Counted from the stretch's first letter, positions 7,510 to 21,115 are shown. The stretch: 38,145 bases of DNA from an uncultured Nocardioidaceae bacterium (GCA_902805855.1 CADCUJ010000038.1:1-38145), one strand, 5' to 3'. A program made the numbers and translations. Notes: generated by a model from the sequence alone, not told the origin.

Positions 7510-7995
7510 TCACCCCGCCTCGACCCGTTCCACCCGAACGAGGACCTCGAAGCTGCGTCCGTCGCGGGTGGCGTCGAAGCGGCCGACCCGTGTGAAGCCG
7601 AGGGACTCCGTGACGCGCAGGGCTCGGGAGTTGAACGACGCGACGGTGACCCGGAACGCCGCGGGGGCGTAGCGGGCGCGGCCGAAGTCGAGTCCCACGC
7701 TGATCGCTTCGCGACCCAGGCCCCGGCCGACCAACTCGGGGCGCAGCCCGCCACCGGTGTCGAGCGCGGAGTCGTCGTAGTCCCAGCCGGGTACGCGACC
7801 GTCAGCACCGTACGACCGGAAACCGATCAGCCGGTCGTCGTCGAGCAGACTGTGGAAGCCCGCCTCTGGCCGTAGCAGCTCGTCCGGGGTGGCGTCGGTC
7901 ATGTCGTAACAGTCATACGGCGCCGGATACCGCCAGGTGCAGATGTCGACCGCATGCTCACGAGTCAGCGGAGCGATGCGCACCGCTGCAGTCAA
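7510..7995 (-). CDS. GNAT family N-acetyltransferase
   Basis: 161 residues if TTG 7995 is used; GTG 7983 (MRIAPLT) is an equally good start, and neither has a strong Shine-Dalgarno. The RIAPLT... start, the RPELVGRGLGREAI acetyl-CoA loop (the R/Q-x-x-G-x-G/A motif) and NSRALRVTESLGFTRVGRF are typical of ribosomal-protein or small-molecule acetyltransferases of the RimJ/RimL type. The substrate cannot be told from sequence. It is followed by the SURF1 unit after about 50 bp and preceded by tRNA-Ala. Confidence 0.85.
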   Translation of the reverse strand: MTAAVRIAPLTREHAVDICTWRYPAPYDCYDMTDATPDELLRPEAGFHSLLDDDRLIGFRSYGADGRVPGWDYDDSALDTGGGLRPELVGRGLGREAISVGLDFGRARYAPAAFRVTVASFNSRALRVTESLGFTRVGRFDATRDGRSFEVLVRVERVEAG

Positions 7996-8023
7996 TCACT
8001 GAAATCACGCACGTGACCTGCGG

Positions 8024-8096
8024 TGGAGCCAAGGGGACTCGAACCCCTAACCCCCTGCTTGCAAAGCAGGTGCGCTACCAATTGCGCCATGGCCCC
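8024..8096 (-). tRNA. tRNA-Ala (anticodon TGC)
   Basis: 73 nt, minus strand. The acceptor stem GGGGCCA pairs with TGGCTCC and includes the G3-U70 wobble pair that identifies tRNA-Ala. The anticodon loop reads CTTTGCAAG (TGC). The T arm carries GGTTCGAGTCC. The 3' CCA is not encoded. It lies downstream of tRNA-Ile and the DLW-39 gene, an order common near actinobacterial gyrA. Confidence 0.97.
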
Positions 8097-8133
8097 GTGC
8101 CGGCCCTGTCGGGCGGGCCGGTGCGAGCGGCGG

Positions 8134-8259
8134 TCAGGCCTTGTCGACCTTGTCCGTGGCCTCTGCCCAGAGGGCCTGCTCCGCCTGGCCGTCCCTCACC
8201 TTCTTGCCCGCGAACGCGGCCGCGGCAGCAGCGAGGGTGACCAGCAGGATCTTCTTCAC
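8134..8259 (-). CDS. DLW-39 family microprotein
   Basis: 41 residues from GTG 8259, with AAGGAGA six bases upstream. It begins [16 protein letters not shown], a short hydrophobic helix, continues [14 protein letters not shown], and ends in charged residues (TDKVDKA). It matches the small DLW-39 family found between tRNA genes near gyrA in actinobacteria. Function is unknown; a membrane-associated peptide is likely. The good ribosome site and conserved location between tRNA-Ile and tRNA-Ala support it as real. Confidence 0.88.
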   Translation of the reverse strand: MKKILLVTLAAAAAAFAGKKVRDGQAEQALWAEATDKVDKA

Positions 8260-8304
8260 GACGTGTCTCCTTCGGTTCGCTCACGCGAGGATGTCGGGGT
8301 CGGG

Positions 8305-8378
8305 TGGGCCTAAGTGGACTTGAACCACTGACCTCTTCCTTATCAGGGAAGCGCTCTAACCGTCTGAGCTATAGGCCC
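8305..8378 (-). tRNA. tRNA-Ile (anticodon GAT)
   Basis: 74 nt, minus strand. Acceptor GGGCCTA pairs with TAGGCCC, the D arm contains AGCTCAGACGGTTAGAGC, and the anticodon loop CTGATAA gives GAT (Ile). The T arm has GGTTCAAGTCC. No encoded CCA. It precedes DLW-39 and tRNA-Ala in the direction of transcription. Confidence 0.97.
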
Positions 8379-8438
8379 GAAGCGCGGCGTTGCCGACGGG
8401 GCAGATTACCTCATGGCGCAGATGCCGCCCAAACGCCG

Positions 8439-8530
8439 ATCTCCACCGGCCGGACGCCCATCTCAACCCGCGCGAGCCCCATCTCAACCCGCGCGAGGCC
8501 CATCTCAACCGGCGCGGGCCCCATCTCAAC
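8439..8530. repeat. 21-bp tandem repeat cluster B (five unit starts)
   Basis: ATCTCMAC recurs at 8439, 8460, 8481, 8502 and 8523 with exact 21-bp spacing. On the minus strand the units begin GTTGAGATGGG and continue with CG-rich bases. The cluster fills the interval between the DUF3566 stop (8545) and tRNA-Ile (8378). It is the inverted relative of cluster A at 6178. Confidence 0.92.
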
Positions 8531-8544
8531 GAAGGAGGAGGGGG

Positions 8545-9212
8545 TCAGTGCTCGTCTTCCGCGAGGGTGACTTCAAGCCCGCCCAGCAGCGCGGCGGACA
8601 GGTTGTAGAGGAATGCCCCGAGGGTGGCGATGGCGGTGATGAGTACGACGTCCACCACGGCCACGATCATCGTGAAGCCCATCACCCGGCTGGTGCCGAC
8701 GTAGGCCTCGACGTCGAAGGTGGTCCCGGACTCGCTGCCCAAGACGTCCTCCACGGTGTCGTTGATCGACTCCCAGACGCCCGCCGCGCCGAGCACCGAC
8801 CAAACCAGCCCGACCGACACCACGGTCACGATGCCCAGAGCGATGGACAGCAGGAACGCGATCTTCATCACCGACCAGGGGTCGATGTGGGTCAGCCGCA
8901 GACGTGCTCTGCGGGTGCCGCGGGGCCGCGTGGGCCGGCCGCCGCGAGGACGGGATCCGCCTGTCTCGCGACCCGATGTGTCGGGCAGGGTCGGCGTACC
9001 GTCTCGCGGGGTGCTCTCGCCGGGAGGCCGGGTGCCGACCTGCTGCCGCTCACCCTGGTCGGTTCGGGAGGCGCCGCCCGCGACGGCTGCGGACACCCGG
9101 TTGGCCGGCGGCCGGTCGTTCTGGGCGGGGGCGGGTTGCTCGGTCTCCGGGGCCCGTCCCCCCAGCGACCGTCGCGGGGCCAGCGGCGCGTCGTCGGTGC
9201 GACGATCAGCCA

Positions 9213-9213
<1 letters not shown>
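8545..9213 (-). CDS. DUF3566 transmembrane protein
   Basis: 222 residues from ATG 9213; the ATG shares one base with the gyrA stop (TGATG). A disordered Pro/Arg/Gly-rich cytoplasmic region (~1-103) precedes the DUF3566 domain, which starts at RLRLTHIDPWSVMKIAF. The domain holds two membrane helices (IAFLLSIALGIVTVVSVGLVW and FTMIVAVVDVVLITAIATLGAF) and a loop between them. The family almost always follows gyrA in actinobacteria and is presumably co-transcribed with it; its role is unknown. Confidence 0.93.
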
Positions 9214-11927
<2,714 letters not shown>

Positions 11928-11997
11928 CGGTCAGCCCCTTCGAAGGCGTGCGGTCAGGCCGTCTCGCCGACAGCGTGTGTGGGCAGGGGTGCCGTGG

Positions 11998-14326
<2,329 letters not shown>

Positions 14327-14356
14327 GCCTTGTCCCCAGCCAATACCACCCCATGG

Positions 14357-14451
14357 CTACAGGAGTCCTGGAATTCAGCCCTGTAGTGCACCTAGCGCCG
14401 ATGAGCGGGGCGGCCTCCGGGTCCCCATACCGGGCCCGGGGGCTTCCGGAG
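14357..14451 (-). terminator. Candidate terminator hairpins downstream of dciA
   Basis: Two inverted repeats follow the dciA stop (14520). CTCCGG (14415-14420) pairs with CCGGAG (14446-14451), extended by a GC-rich inner stem. CTACAGG (14357-14363) pairs with CCTGTAG (14380-14386) around a 16-base loop. Neither has a T-run, as is common in high-GC actinobacteria. They probably separate the dnaN-recF-dciA group from gyrBA. Confidence 0.4.
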
Positions 14452-14519
14452 CTCTGGACGGCCCTCGCGGAGGTCTCGCCCGAGGCGAGCCGGTGCGGGT
14501 CGCCAGGTGCCGGGCGGCC

Positions 14520-15083
14520 TCAGCCGTAGGTGTCGCGCGGGCCGCGACCGTCACGGACCGAACGCCTGCCCTTGCGCCAGCTGGGGGTGCTGGGACCGTG
14601 CACGTCGATCATGGTCACCGTCTGTTCGCCGAGCTCCTCGTTCAGCCGACGCAGCACGGTGCCGGCGAGCAGACGCATCTGCGTTGCCCAGGCGGTGGAG
14701 TCCGTCCGGACGACCAGCCGGCCCTCGGTGAACGAGGCCGGAAGACAGTGCTGGGCCACCTCTGCACCGACCAGGTGGTCCCAGCGGGAAAACACCGCGT
14801 GCACGCGGACATCGGTGTCCCAGCCCTGCTCGGCGATGAGTCGCCCGATCGTGGCGTCGAGCAGCTGGGGGTCGCGGTCGTCCGGATGGGCCCCGGAGGA
14901 CTGCGGGTCCACCCGCGGAAGGCGGGAGCCGAGCCGAGCCCGCCGCGCGTCAGGGCCCTGACGGCCGCTGCGTCTGCGGCCCCGCACGGACCCAGCGAGG
15001 GACCGGGCGACGGCCCGGGCAAGGTCCAGGCCGGTCTCGTCGTGCTCGGGCTCTCGCCCCGCACCGCCGCGGGGATCACTCAT
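14520..15083 (-). CDS. dciA: DciA family protein (DUF721), replicative helicase operator
   Basis: 187 residues from ATG 15083, overlapping the recF stop by 8 bp. DciA helps load the replicative helicase DnaB where DnaC is absent. The N-terminal ~80 residues are basic and disordered. The conserved DUF721 domain follows, with [20 protein letters not shown] and [30 protein letters not shown]. Location between recF and gyrB is standard for actinobacteria. Confidence 0.93.
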   Translation of the reverse strand: MSDPRGGAGREPEHDETGLDLARAVARSLAGSVRGRRRSGRQGPDARRARLGSRLPRVDPQSSGAHPDDRDPQLLDATIGRLIAEQGWDTDVRVHAVFSRWDHLVGAEVAQHCLPASFTEGRLVVRTDSTAWATQMRLLAGTVLRRLNEELGEQTVTMIDVHGPSTPSWRKGRRSVRDGRGPRDTYG

Positions 15084-16284
15084 CGGGGCGGACCCCTCCG
15101 TCGGCCACGGTCATCCGGACCCCCGCGAGCTCCGCAGGCACGTCAGCGGGCACCGCGGCGGTCACCAGCACCTGCTCGGCCCCCGAGGCGATCGCCGCCA
15201 AGCGCTCCCGGCGGTCGGTGTCGAGCTCGGCGAAGACGTCGTCGAGGATCAGGATGGGGTCGTCGCCCCCGGCCCGGAGCAGCTCGTAGCAGGCCAGTCG
15301 CAGCGCCAGCGCGAAGGACCAGGACTCCCCGTGGCTCGCGTACCCCTTGGCCGGAAGCCTGCCGAGCGCCAGGGTCAGCTCGTCGCGGTGCGGACCGACC
15401 AGGCTGACGCCGCGGTCCAGCTCGTCAGCCCTGCGTACCTCCAGGTCGCGAAGCAGGGCCACTGCCAGCTCGTCACGGTCGGGGACCCCGCCTTCTTCTT
15501 CCAGCTGCCGAGGCAGCTCGAAGGAACACTGGTAGGCGATGGTCGCGTCCCCACTGCCGGCACCTCGCGCAACGCTCTCGTACGCCTTGCCGACCAGTGG
15601 ACGCAGCTCCTCGACGAGTCGCAGCCGGGCTGCCAGGAGCTCGGACCCGGTGCGGGCGAGGTGCGCGTCCCAGACACCCAGCGTGCCGAGTGCATCGTCC
15701 TTGCCGCTGTCCCTGCTGTCCTTGCCGCTGTCCCTGCCGCCGCCCCTGCCAGCGCCGGGGCGAAGGCGCCCAGCTCCGCGCAGCGACTTCAGCAAGGTGT
15801 TGCGCTGTCTCAGCACTCGCTCGTAGTCGGCGCGGACACCTGCGAACCGCGGTGTGCGGAGGGTGAGCAGGTCGTCGAGGAACCGGCGTCGCTGCGCCGG
15901 GTCACCCTTCACCAGGGCAAGGTCCTCGGGTGAGAACAGCACGGTGCGCACCATCCCCACCAGCTCCGCCGCCCGAGGCAACGGTGCCCGGTTGACGCGC
16001 ACGCGGTTCGACCGCCCCGGGTTGATCTCCACCTCCAGGAGTGCCTCGCGGTCGTGGCGCACGACGGCAGCCCGAACGACCGCCCGATCCGCCCCGTCGC
16101 GGACCAGTGGAGCGTCCGCGGCCACACGGTGGGAGGCCAGTCGCGCCACATAGTCGACCGCCTCGACGAGGTTGGTCTTGCCTTGGCCGTTACGTCCCAG
16201 GAACGCCGTCACCCCAGGTGAGAGGCTGATGTCGAGGTTCGGGTAGCTCCGGAAGTCGTGCAGCCACAGGCGCGCGACGTGCAC
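15076..16284 (-). CDS. recF: DNA replication and repair protein RecF
   Basis: 402 residues from GTG 16284, three bases after the gnd stop. RecF is an SMC-like ATPase that helps RecOR load RecA at gaps. Walker [10 protein letters not shown] (30-38), the signature-like [16 protein letters not shown] and Walker [13 protein letters not shown] are all present. A Gly/Arg/Asp/Ser/Lys low-complexity insert (about 171-199), with two RDSGKD repeats, sits in the helical lobe and is not part of the conserved fold. dciA overlaps the end. Confidence 0.96.
   Translation of the reverse strand: MHVARLWLHDFRSYPNLDISLSPGVTAFLGRNGQGKTNLVEAVDYVARLASHRVAADAPLVRDGADRAVVRAAVVRHDREALLEVEINPGRSNRVRVNRAPLPRAAELVGMVRTVLFSPEDLALVKGDPAQRRRFLDDLLTLRTPRFAGVRADYERVLRQRNTLLKSLRGAGRLRPGAGRGGGRDSGKDSRDSGKDDALGTLGVWDAHLARTGSELLAARLRLVEELRPLVGKAYESVARGAGSGDATIAYQCSFELPRQLEEEGGVPDRDELAVALLRDLEVRRADELDRGVSLVGPHRDELTLALGRLPAKGYASHGESWSFALALRLACYELLRAGGDDPILILDDVFAELDTDRRERLAAIASGAEQVLVTAAVPADVPAELAGVRMTVADGGVRPDE
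15697..15738 (-). repeat. 21-bp direct duplication inside recF
   Basis: Two adjacent 21-bp copies (15697-15717 and 15718-15738) differ only at the last base. They begin GTCCTTGCCGCTGTCC on the plus strand and encode the doubled DSGKD segment of the RecF insert. Confidence 0.9.
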
Positions 16285-16287
16285 GGC

Positions 16288-17319
16288 CTAGCTCTCGCCC
16301 GCGGTCGATCCGGCCTGTCGCGCCCGCTCGGTGGTCTCGGACTGGTCGGGATCACCGGCACCGGACCCGGTATCAGCGGTCGTCGGTGGTGTCCCGGCTG
16401 CGTGGGTGGTGGTAGCCGGGGCACCGGTCTGGGTCGCGTGTCCGCCGAACTGGTTGCGCATCGCGGCGACGGCCTTCATCGCCGGGCTGTCGTCCTGCCG
16501 GGAGGCGAAGCGGGCGAACAGGGCGGACGCGATGGCATTCATCGGCACCGCGTGCTCGATGGCCGCTTCGACCGTCCACCGACCTTCACCGGAGTCCTCG
16601 GCGTACCCGCGGATCCCGTCCAGGTGTGCGTCCTCGTCGAGGGCGGCGACGAGTAGGTCGAGAAGCCAGGACCGGATCACCGTGCCTTCGCGCCAGGATC
16701 GGAAGACCTCGGTGACGTTCTCCACCATGCCGACCTCGTTCAGCAGCTCCCATCCTTCGGCGTAGGCGTGCATCAGCGCGTACTCGATCCCGTTGTGCAC
16801 CATCTTCGAGAAGTGGCCGGCTCCGCTGCTGCCGGCGTGCACCCAGCCGAACTCGCCTTCGGGCTTCAGCGCGTCGAAGATCGGCTGAACCGTCGCCACG
16901 TCGTCCGGATCGCCCCCGGCCATCAACGCATAGCCGTTCTCGAGCCCCCACACCCCTCCCGAGACACCGCAGTCGATGAAGCCGATGCCCTTCTCGCCGA
17001 GAAGCTCGGAGTGCACCTGGTCGTCGGTCCACCGCGAGTTGCCCCCGTCGACAACGACATCACCCTGGTCGAGCAGCTTCTTCAGCTCCCTGATGGTCTC
17101 GCGGGTCGGGTCGCCGGCCGGCACCATCAGCCACACCACCCGTGGTTGACCCGGACGGCCGTCGGAAGACCCGCCCAGCTGCGCGACCATCTCCTCGATG
17201 CTGTCGGCGTCCCGGACGTCGGGATTCCGGTCGAACCCGACAACCGTATGACCGGCGCGGCGCAGCCGCTCACGCATGTTGCCGCCCATCTTGCCCAGGC
17301 CAATTATTCCGAGCTCCAT
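16288..17319 (-). CDS. gnd: 6-phosphogluconate dehydrogenase, decarboxylating (short form)
   Basis: 343 residues from ATG 17319 (MELGIIGLGKMGGN). The enzyme oxidises 6-phosphogluconate to ribulose 5-phosphate and CO2, in the pentose phosphate pathway. The dinucleotide site GLGKMGGN (7-14), VVDGGNSRW, the CGVSGGVWGLENGYALMAGG substrate loop and the catalytic KMVHNGIEYA are visible. Length fits the NAD-type short Gnd class, with an extra Ala/Thr/Gly-rich tail of about 45 residues. It lies between dnaN and recF, a placement seen in many actinobacteria. An open frame upstream to 17358 lacks conservation, so I chose 17319. Confidence 0.94.
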   Translation of the reverse strand: MELGIIGLGKMGGNMRERLRRAGHTVVGFDRNPDVRDADSIEEMVAQLGGSSDGRPGQPRVVWLMVPAGDPTRETIRELKKLLDQGDVVVDGGNSRWTDDQVHSELLGEKGIGFIDCGVSGGVWGLENGYALMAGGDPDDVATVQPIFDALKPEGEFGWVHAGSSGAGHFSKMVHNGIEYALMHAYAEGWELLNEVGMVENVTEVFRSWREGTVIRSWLLDLLVAALDEDAHLDGIRGYAEDSGEGRWTVEAAIEHAVPMNAIASALFARFASRQDDSPAMKAVAAMRNQFGGHATQTGAPATTTHAAGTPPTTADTGSGAGDPDQSETTERARQAGSTAGES

Positions 17320-17373
17320 GGCCGTCAGGCTACCCCTCTGGTGGCCGGGGCAGCACACCCGAGGACCAGTGGC

Positions 17374-18555
17374 TCAAGACAGCAGCCGGCGAGGCATCAG
17401 CAGGTACCGGAAGTCGGCGTCTGCATCTGCGTCCAGCGAGCCGGCGCCTGCCATCACGGCCGGTTTCGACGCCTGCGTGAACGCCATCTCGACCACCGGG
17501 GACTCGATAGCGGTGAGCCCGTCGAGGAGGAACTGCGGGTTGAACCCGGTCGTGATGTCCTCACCGTTCACCGAGGCCTCCAGCGACTCCGAGGCCTGCG
17601 CCTCGTCGCCGCTGCCGGCGTCCAGAGTCAACATGCCCTCGGCGAACGCCATCTGCACCGCGGTGTTGCGCTCGGCGACCAGCGAGACGCGCTTGACCGA
17701 CTCGATCAGCGACGCCTTGTCGACTCGAGCGATCGTCGCGTGCTGGCTGGGAAAGAGGGTTCGAACCTTCGGGAACTCGCCGTCCAGGAGCCGGGTGGTG
17801 GTACGACGCACGCCTCCGCCGGCGGAGCCCTCGAAGCCGATGATGCCTTCCCCGGCTCCCGAGCTGGCGAGGGCGATCGTGACCTCGCTTCCAGCGGTCA
17901 ACGACTTCGCCGTGTCCGCCAGCACCCGCGCGGGAACCAAGGCGGCGACGGAAGCATCGGTGGAGCCCGGCTGCCAGCCGAGCTCTCGGTGGCTGAGGCG
18001 GAACCTGTCGGTGGCCAGTAGCGAGATCGACGGCCCCTCGATCTCGATCCGCACACCGGTCAGCACCGGCAACATGTCGTCGCGGCCGGCGGCGACGACG
18101 GCCTGCGCGACCGCCGAGGCGAATGACTCGCTGCTGACCGTGCCGGTCGCAGCCGGCATGTCGGGCAGCGCGGGATACTCCTCGACCGGCATCGTCTGCA
18201 GGCTGAACCGGGCCGAGCCGCAGGTCAGCGACACCTTGGCTCCCTCGACCGCCATCTCCACCGGCTTGTTCGGCAGGCTGCGGCAGATGTCGGCGAGCAG
18301 TCGCCCGGACACCAGTGCACGGCCCTCCTCGGCCACGTCCGCCGGCAGAGTTGCCCGGGCCGAGGTCTCGTAGTCGAAGGTCGAGAGCACGAGGCCGGAC
18401 CCGGCCGGGTCCGAGCCGCCGCTCTCAGAGCTGTTCTCGGGGCTGGTCTCGATCAGCAGACCAGCGAGGACCGGCACGCTGGGCCGGACCGGCAGGCTGC
18501 GAGCAGCCCAAGCCACGGCATCGGCGAGGACGTCGCGTTCGACGCGGAACTTCAC
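17374..18555 (-). CDS. dnaN: DNA polymerase III subunit beta (sliding clamp)
   Basis: 393 residues from GTG 18555 (MKFRVERDVLADAVAWAARSLP), preceded by AGGAGG at 9 bases. An upstream in-frame start at 18594 would ignore this site. The beta clamp tethers polymerase to DNA. Three clamp domains are recognisable: N-terminal RPSVPVLAGLLIE, middle ALPDMPAATGTVSSESFASAVAQAVVAA with TDRFRLSHREL, and the C-terminal domain ending FRYLLMPRRLL. The Ser/Gly-rich stretch near 52-62 is a small loop insertion. Confidence 0.97.
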   Translation of the reverse strand: MKFRVERDVLADAVAWAARSLPVRPSVPVLAGLLIETSPENSSESGGSDPAGSGLVLSTFDYETSARATLPADVAEEGRALVSGRLLADICRSLPNKPVEMAVEGAKVSLTCGSARFSLQTMPVEEYPALPDMPAATGTVSSESFASAVAQAVVAAGRDDMLPVLTGVRIEIEGPSISLLATDRFRLSHRELGWQPGSTDASVAALVPARVLADTAKSLTAGSEVTIALASSGAGEGIIGFEGSAGGGVRRTTTRLLDGEFPKVRTLFPSQHATIARVDKASLIESVKRVSLVAERNTAVQMAFAEGMLTLDAGSGDEAQASESLEASVNGEDITTGFNPQFLLDGLTAIESPVVEMAFTQASKPAVMAGAGSLDADADADFRYLLMPRRLLS

Positions 18556-18950
18556 TGGTGTTCGCCTCCTGCGGAAGTCACTGCGGGTGAGCATCCTGCC
18601 ATGCCCTACCGCTCAGCGGCAGAGCAGTTGTGCTTCGTCCCCAGGTGGCGGCCGGGGAGAAGTTTTCTGGGATTGGCTGCAGAGAAGAACTCATCGTCGT
18701 CATAGCAACGGTGGAAACTGTGGATGAAGCGGATCTGCCCAGGTCAGCGGCGAGATCCGGGTCTTGGCGGCCTGTGGGCGACCTGTGGATGCACTGGTGG
18801 GAACCGATCCCCGGCTGTGCGCTCAACAGCCGAGGGCGGCGCCGGCGTACCCGCCGTCCCCAACGGGCGCACCGCCGTCCCGCGGGTTTCCACAGATCCG
18901 TCCCCAGGGCGGGAACGACCCGGTCGCGGCAGCCGCGTCCGCTACGTCGG
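18556..18950. other. dnaA-dnaN intergenic region, candidate oriC
   Basis: A 395-bp non-coding interval in the classical actinobacterial oriC position. DnaA-box-like sequences seen are TGTGGATGA (18719-18727), TGTGGATGC (18784-18792) and GTTTCCACA (18886-18894), each with one or more mismatches to TTGTCCACA. The stretch from about 18656 to 18725 (GAGAAGTTTTCTGGGATTGG and beyond) is AT-richer than its surroundings and could be an unwinding element. No perfect box was found here. The dnaN promoter must also lie here. Confidence 0.6.
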
Positions 18951-20456
18951 CTACGGACGGTTGGCCTGCTGCTTGATCCGGTTGGTCAGCTCGGTCACCT
19001 GGTTGTAGATGCTGCGCCGCTCAGCCATCTGGGTGCGAATCTTCTTGTCGGCGTGCATGACCGTGGTGTGGTCACGGCCGCCGAACTGCTGGCCGATCTT
19101 GGGCAACGACAGGTCGGTGAGCTCGCGGCACAGGTACATCGCGATCTGCCGGCCGGAGACCAGGGCACGTGAGCGGCTGGTGCCACACAGGTCGTCGATC
19201 GACATCCCGAAGTACGCAGAGGTCTGGGCGATGATCAGGCCGGCACTGATCTCCGGCTCACCGCCTTCGGGGATCAGGTCCTTGAGCACGATCTCGGCCA
19301 GCGTCAGGTCGACCGGCTGCCGGTTCAGGCTGGCGAACGCGGTCACCCGGATCAACGCTCCCTCGAGCTCACGGATGTTGGTCTGGATCTTGCTGGCGAT
19401 GAACTCCAGCACGTCCGGTGGGGCAGTCATCCGCTCGATGGCGGCCTTCTTGCGCAAGATCGCGATCCGAGTCTCCAGGTCGGGGGGCTGCACGTCGGTG
19501 ATCAGGCCCCACTCGAAGCGGTTGCGGAGCCGGTCCTCGAGCGCCTCGAGACGCTTCGGTGCCCGGTCGGAGGTGATCACGATCTGCTTGTTGGCGTTGT
19601 GCAGGGTGTTGAACGTGTGGAAGAACTCCTCCTGGGTCTGGATCTTGCCTTCCAGGAACTGGATGTCGTCGATCAACAGCACGTCCACGTCGCGATACCG
19701 ACGCTGGAACGTCGGCGCCTTGTCGTCGCGGATCGCGTTGATGAACTCGTTGGTGAACTCCTCGCTGGAGACGTAACGAACTTTGGCGTTGTCGAACAGG
19801 CTGCGCACGTAGTGCCCGATCGCGTGCAGCAGGTGGGTCTTGCCCAGTCCGGAGTCGCCGTAGATGAGCAGCGGGTTGTAGGCCTTGCCGGGCGCCTCGG
19901 CGACCGCGACCGCGGCGGCGTGGGCGAACCGGTTCGAGGAGCCGATCACGAAGCTCTCGAAGACGTACTTCGGGTTCAGCCGGGTCTCCAACACGTTCCC
20001 GGCGGAGCGCGAGGTGGGGTGCTGCTGGGCGTGCGGTCGGCCGGCTCGGGTCTGCCCCACCGGACCATCGGCCCAGAACGGGTACATCTCATCCCGAAGA
20101 TTTGTCGACATGTCGCTTTGTCGGGTGGACATGTCGTCCACCGGCGGGGTGTCGTAGATGCGGGGGTCGGGGCGCAGCTGCGGATCGATGGTGACCGCCA
20201 GCCGGACCTGGGTCCGCAGCCAGTCGGTCAGCGAGTCCTCCAGCCGGGTCCGCAGTCGGCCCTCGAGCTGGCCGCGGGTGAACTCGTCCACCACGGCGAC
20301 GGTGACGATGTTGTCGTCGATCCCGATCGCCCGACTGGACGCCAGGAAGGCCCGTTGGCTCTGCGGCAGGTCGTCGATCAGCTGGCCCCACACCACCCCC
20401 AGGTCCCACGGGCGGTCCTGCGGCTCACGGGTGGGCTGGGGTGCTGCATCGTCCAC
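18951..20456 (-). CDS. dnaA: Chromosomal replication initiator DnaA
   Basis: 501 residues from GTG 20456 ([10 protein letters not shown]). DnaA binds DnaA boxes and opens oriC. Domain I (~15-90, [21 protein letters not shown]) is followed by a variable linker, domain II (~91-155), and the AAA+ ATPase with Walker [10 protein letters not shown] (200-208), Walker B LLIDDIQ (~260-266) and the arginine-finger region [10 protein letters not shown]. Domain IV carries the box-recognition signature [15 protein letters not shown]. Linker residues 107-120 ([14 protein letters not shown]) are encoded by the octamer repeat at 20100-20136. The open frame extends to 20684, but conservation starts at 20456; the ribosome site there is weak. 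Confidence 0.97.
   Translation of the reverse strand: MDDAAPQPTREPQDRPWDLGVVWGQLIDDLPQSQRAFLASSRAIGIDDNIVTVAVVDEFTRGQLEGRLRTRLEDSLTDWLRTQVRLAVTIDPQLRPDPRIYDTPPVDDMSTRQSDMSTNLRDEMYPFWADGPVGQTRAGRPHAQQHPTSRSAGNVLETRLNPKYVFESFVIGSSNRFAHAAAVAVAEAPGKAYNPLLIYGDSGLGKTHLLHAIGHYVRSLFDNAKVRYVSSEEFTNEFINAIRDDKAPTFQRRYRDVDVLLIDDIQFLEGKIQTQEEFFHTFNTLHNANKQIVITSDRAPKRLEALEDRLRNRFEWGLITDVQPPDLETRIAILRKKAAIERMTAPPDVLEFIASKIQTNIRELEGALIRVTAFASLNRQPVDLTLAEIVLKDLIPEGGEPEISAGLIIAQTSAYFGMSIDDLCGTSRSRALVSGRQIAMYLCRELTDLSLPKIGQQFGGRDHTTVMHADKKIRTQMAERRSIYNQVTELTNRIKQQANRP
20100..20136 (-). repeat. CGACA-type octamer repeat inside dnaA domain II
   Basis: On the minus strand four octamers occur: CGACATGT (20136-20129), then after 5 bases CGACAAAG (20123-20116), CGACATGT (20115-20108) and CGACAAAT (20107-20100). 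The last three are contiguous. The same octamer type recurs at the end of parB (26677-26740). Confidence 0.8.
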
Positions 20457-20538
20457 GCGGGTTCCATCTCTCTTCGTGCCTCGGCCCGGTCCGCCCGGAG
20501 CAAGGATCCCCGGTGGCTGGCTGAATCTCGACTCACCA

Positions 20539-20666
20539 CGGTCCACACGTTTGTCCACAGGTTGTGCACATCGGTTGGCATCTGCTAAGGGCGGTAGCAG
20601 CACCGGCAAAGTCGGTGTCGCGCACGCTAACAACTCGCCGACCGCGGGAGCAAGCCGTCGTCCACA
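20539..20666 (+). promoter_or_regulatory. DnaA-box cluster upstream of dnaA
   Basis: The 454-bp interval between dnaA and rpmH has four same-strand DnaA-box-like sequences: CGGTCCACA (20539-20547), the perfect consensus TTGTCCACA (20551-20559), TTGTGCACA (20562-20570) and TCGTCCACA (20658-20666). The first three are spaced 11-12 bp, about one helical turn. They may autoregulate dnaA and may form part of the origin. The dnaA promoter should lie here, but I cannot place it confidently. Confidence 0.7.
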
Positions 20667-20743
20667 GGAAAGCCCGGCCCGCACGCCCGGCTTCCTGGGT
20701 ACGCACGAGCCGGGCCACGGGGCGGATCTCGGGACAGGTCGGT

Positions 20744-20772
20744 TTGACCCGGCAGGTGGGCCCGCGTACCTT
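20744..20772 (+). promoter_or_regulatory. Vegetative-type promoter for rpmH-rnpA
   Basis: TTGACC (20744-20749), a 17-bp spacer and TACCTT (20767-20772) form a good SigA-type promoter on the plus strand. Transcription would start near 20779, leaving a leader of about 130 nt before rpmH (20911). Confidence 0.65.
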
Positions 20773-20910
20773 GAAGACGGTCGCTCCCGGCGCGCTTCGG
20801 GGTCGACTCAGTAGGCTGTGTCCGGCGGCGTTGCGCAGCCCAGCCGCCACCCCCGACATGCCATCAGCCCCGTCAGCCACCATGGTGACCCGGCCCACGG
20901 AGAAGGACTC

Positions 20911-21048
20911 GTGAGCAAGCGTACGTTCCAGCCGAACAACCGGCGTAGGCACAAGACCCACGGGTTCCGCCTCCGGATGCGGACCCGCGCCGGCCGAGCC
21001 ATCGTGTCCTCTCGACGGCGCAAGGGCCGCAGCCGGCTCGCTGCCTGA
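20911..21048 (+). CDS. rpmH: 50S ribosomal protein L34
   Basis: 45 residues from GTG 20911, with GGAGAAGGA upstream. The sequence [20 protein letters not shown] followed by [19 protein letters not shown] is the classic L34 signature. It is a component of the large ribosomal subunit. It is followed by rnpA, the near-universal pairing, and lies divergent from dnaA. Confidence 0.97.
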   Translation: MSKRTFQPNNRRRHKTHGFRLRMRTRAGRAIVSSRRRKGRSRLAA

Positions 21049-21115
21049 GCCGGCCCCGATCGACGTCTGCTCGAGACCGAACCATGACCAGCCGGCGATC
21101 CCGCAGGGACAACGG

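Noticed and set aside
8439-8530. The 21-bp arrays as CRISPR arrays
   Set aside because: The units are direct tandem repeats with no unique spacers, and no cas genes are nearby.
18556-18594. Upstream dnaN start at 18594
   Set aside because: AGGAGG is correctly spaced for GTG 18555, and the KFRVERD start is the normal N-terminus of the clamp.
20457-20684. N-terminal extension of DnaA to 20684
   Set aside because: The extension runs through the DnaA-box cluster and does not resemble domain I; conserved sequence begins just after GTG 20456.
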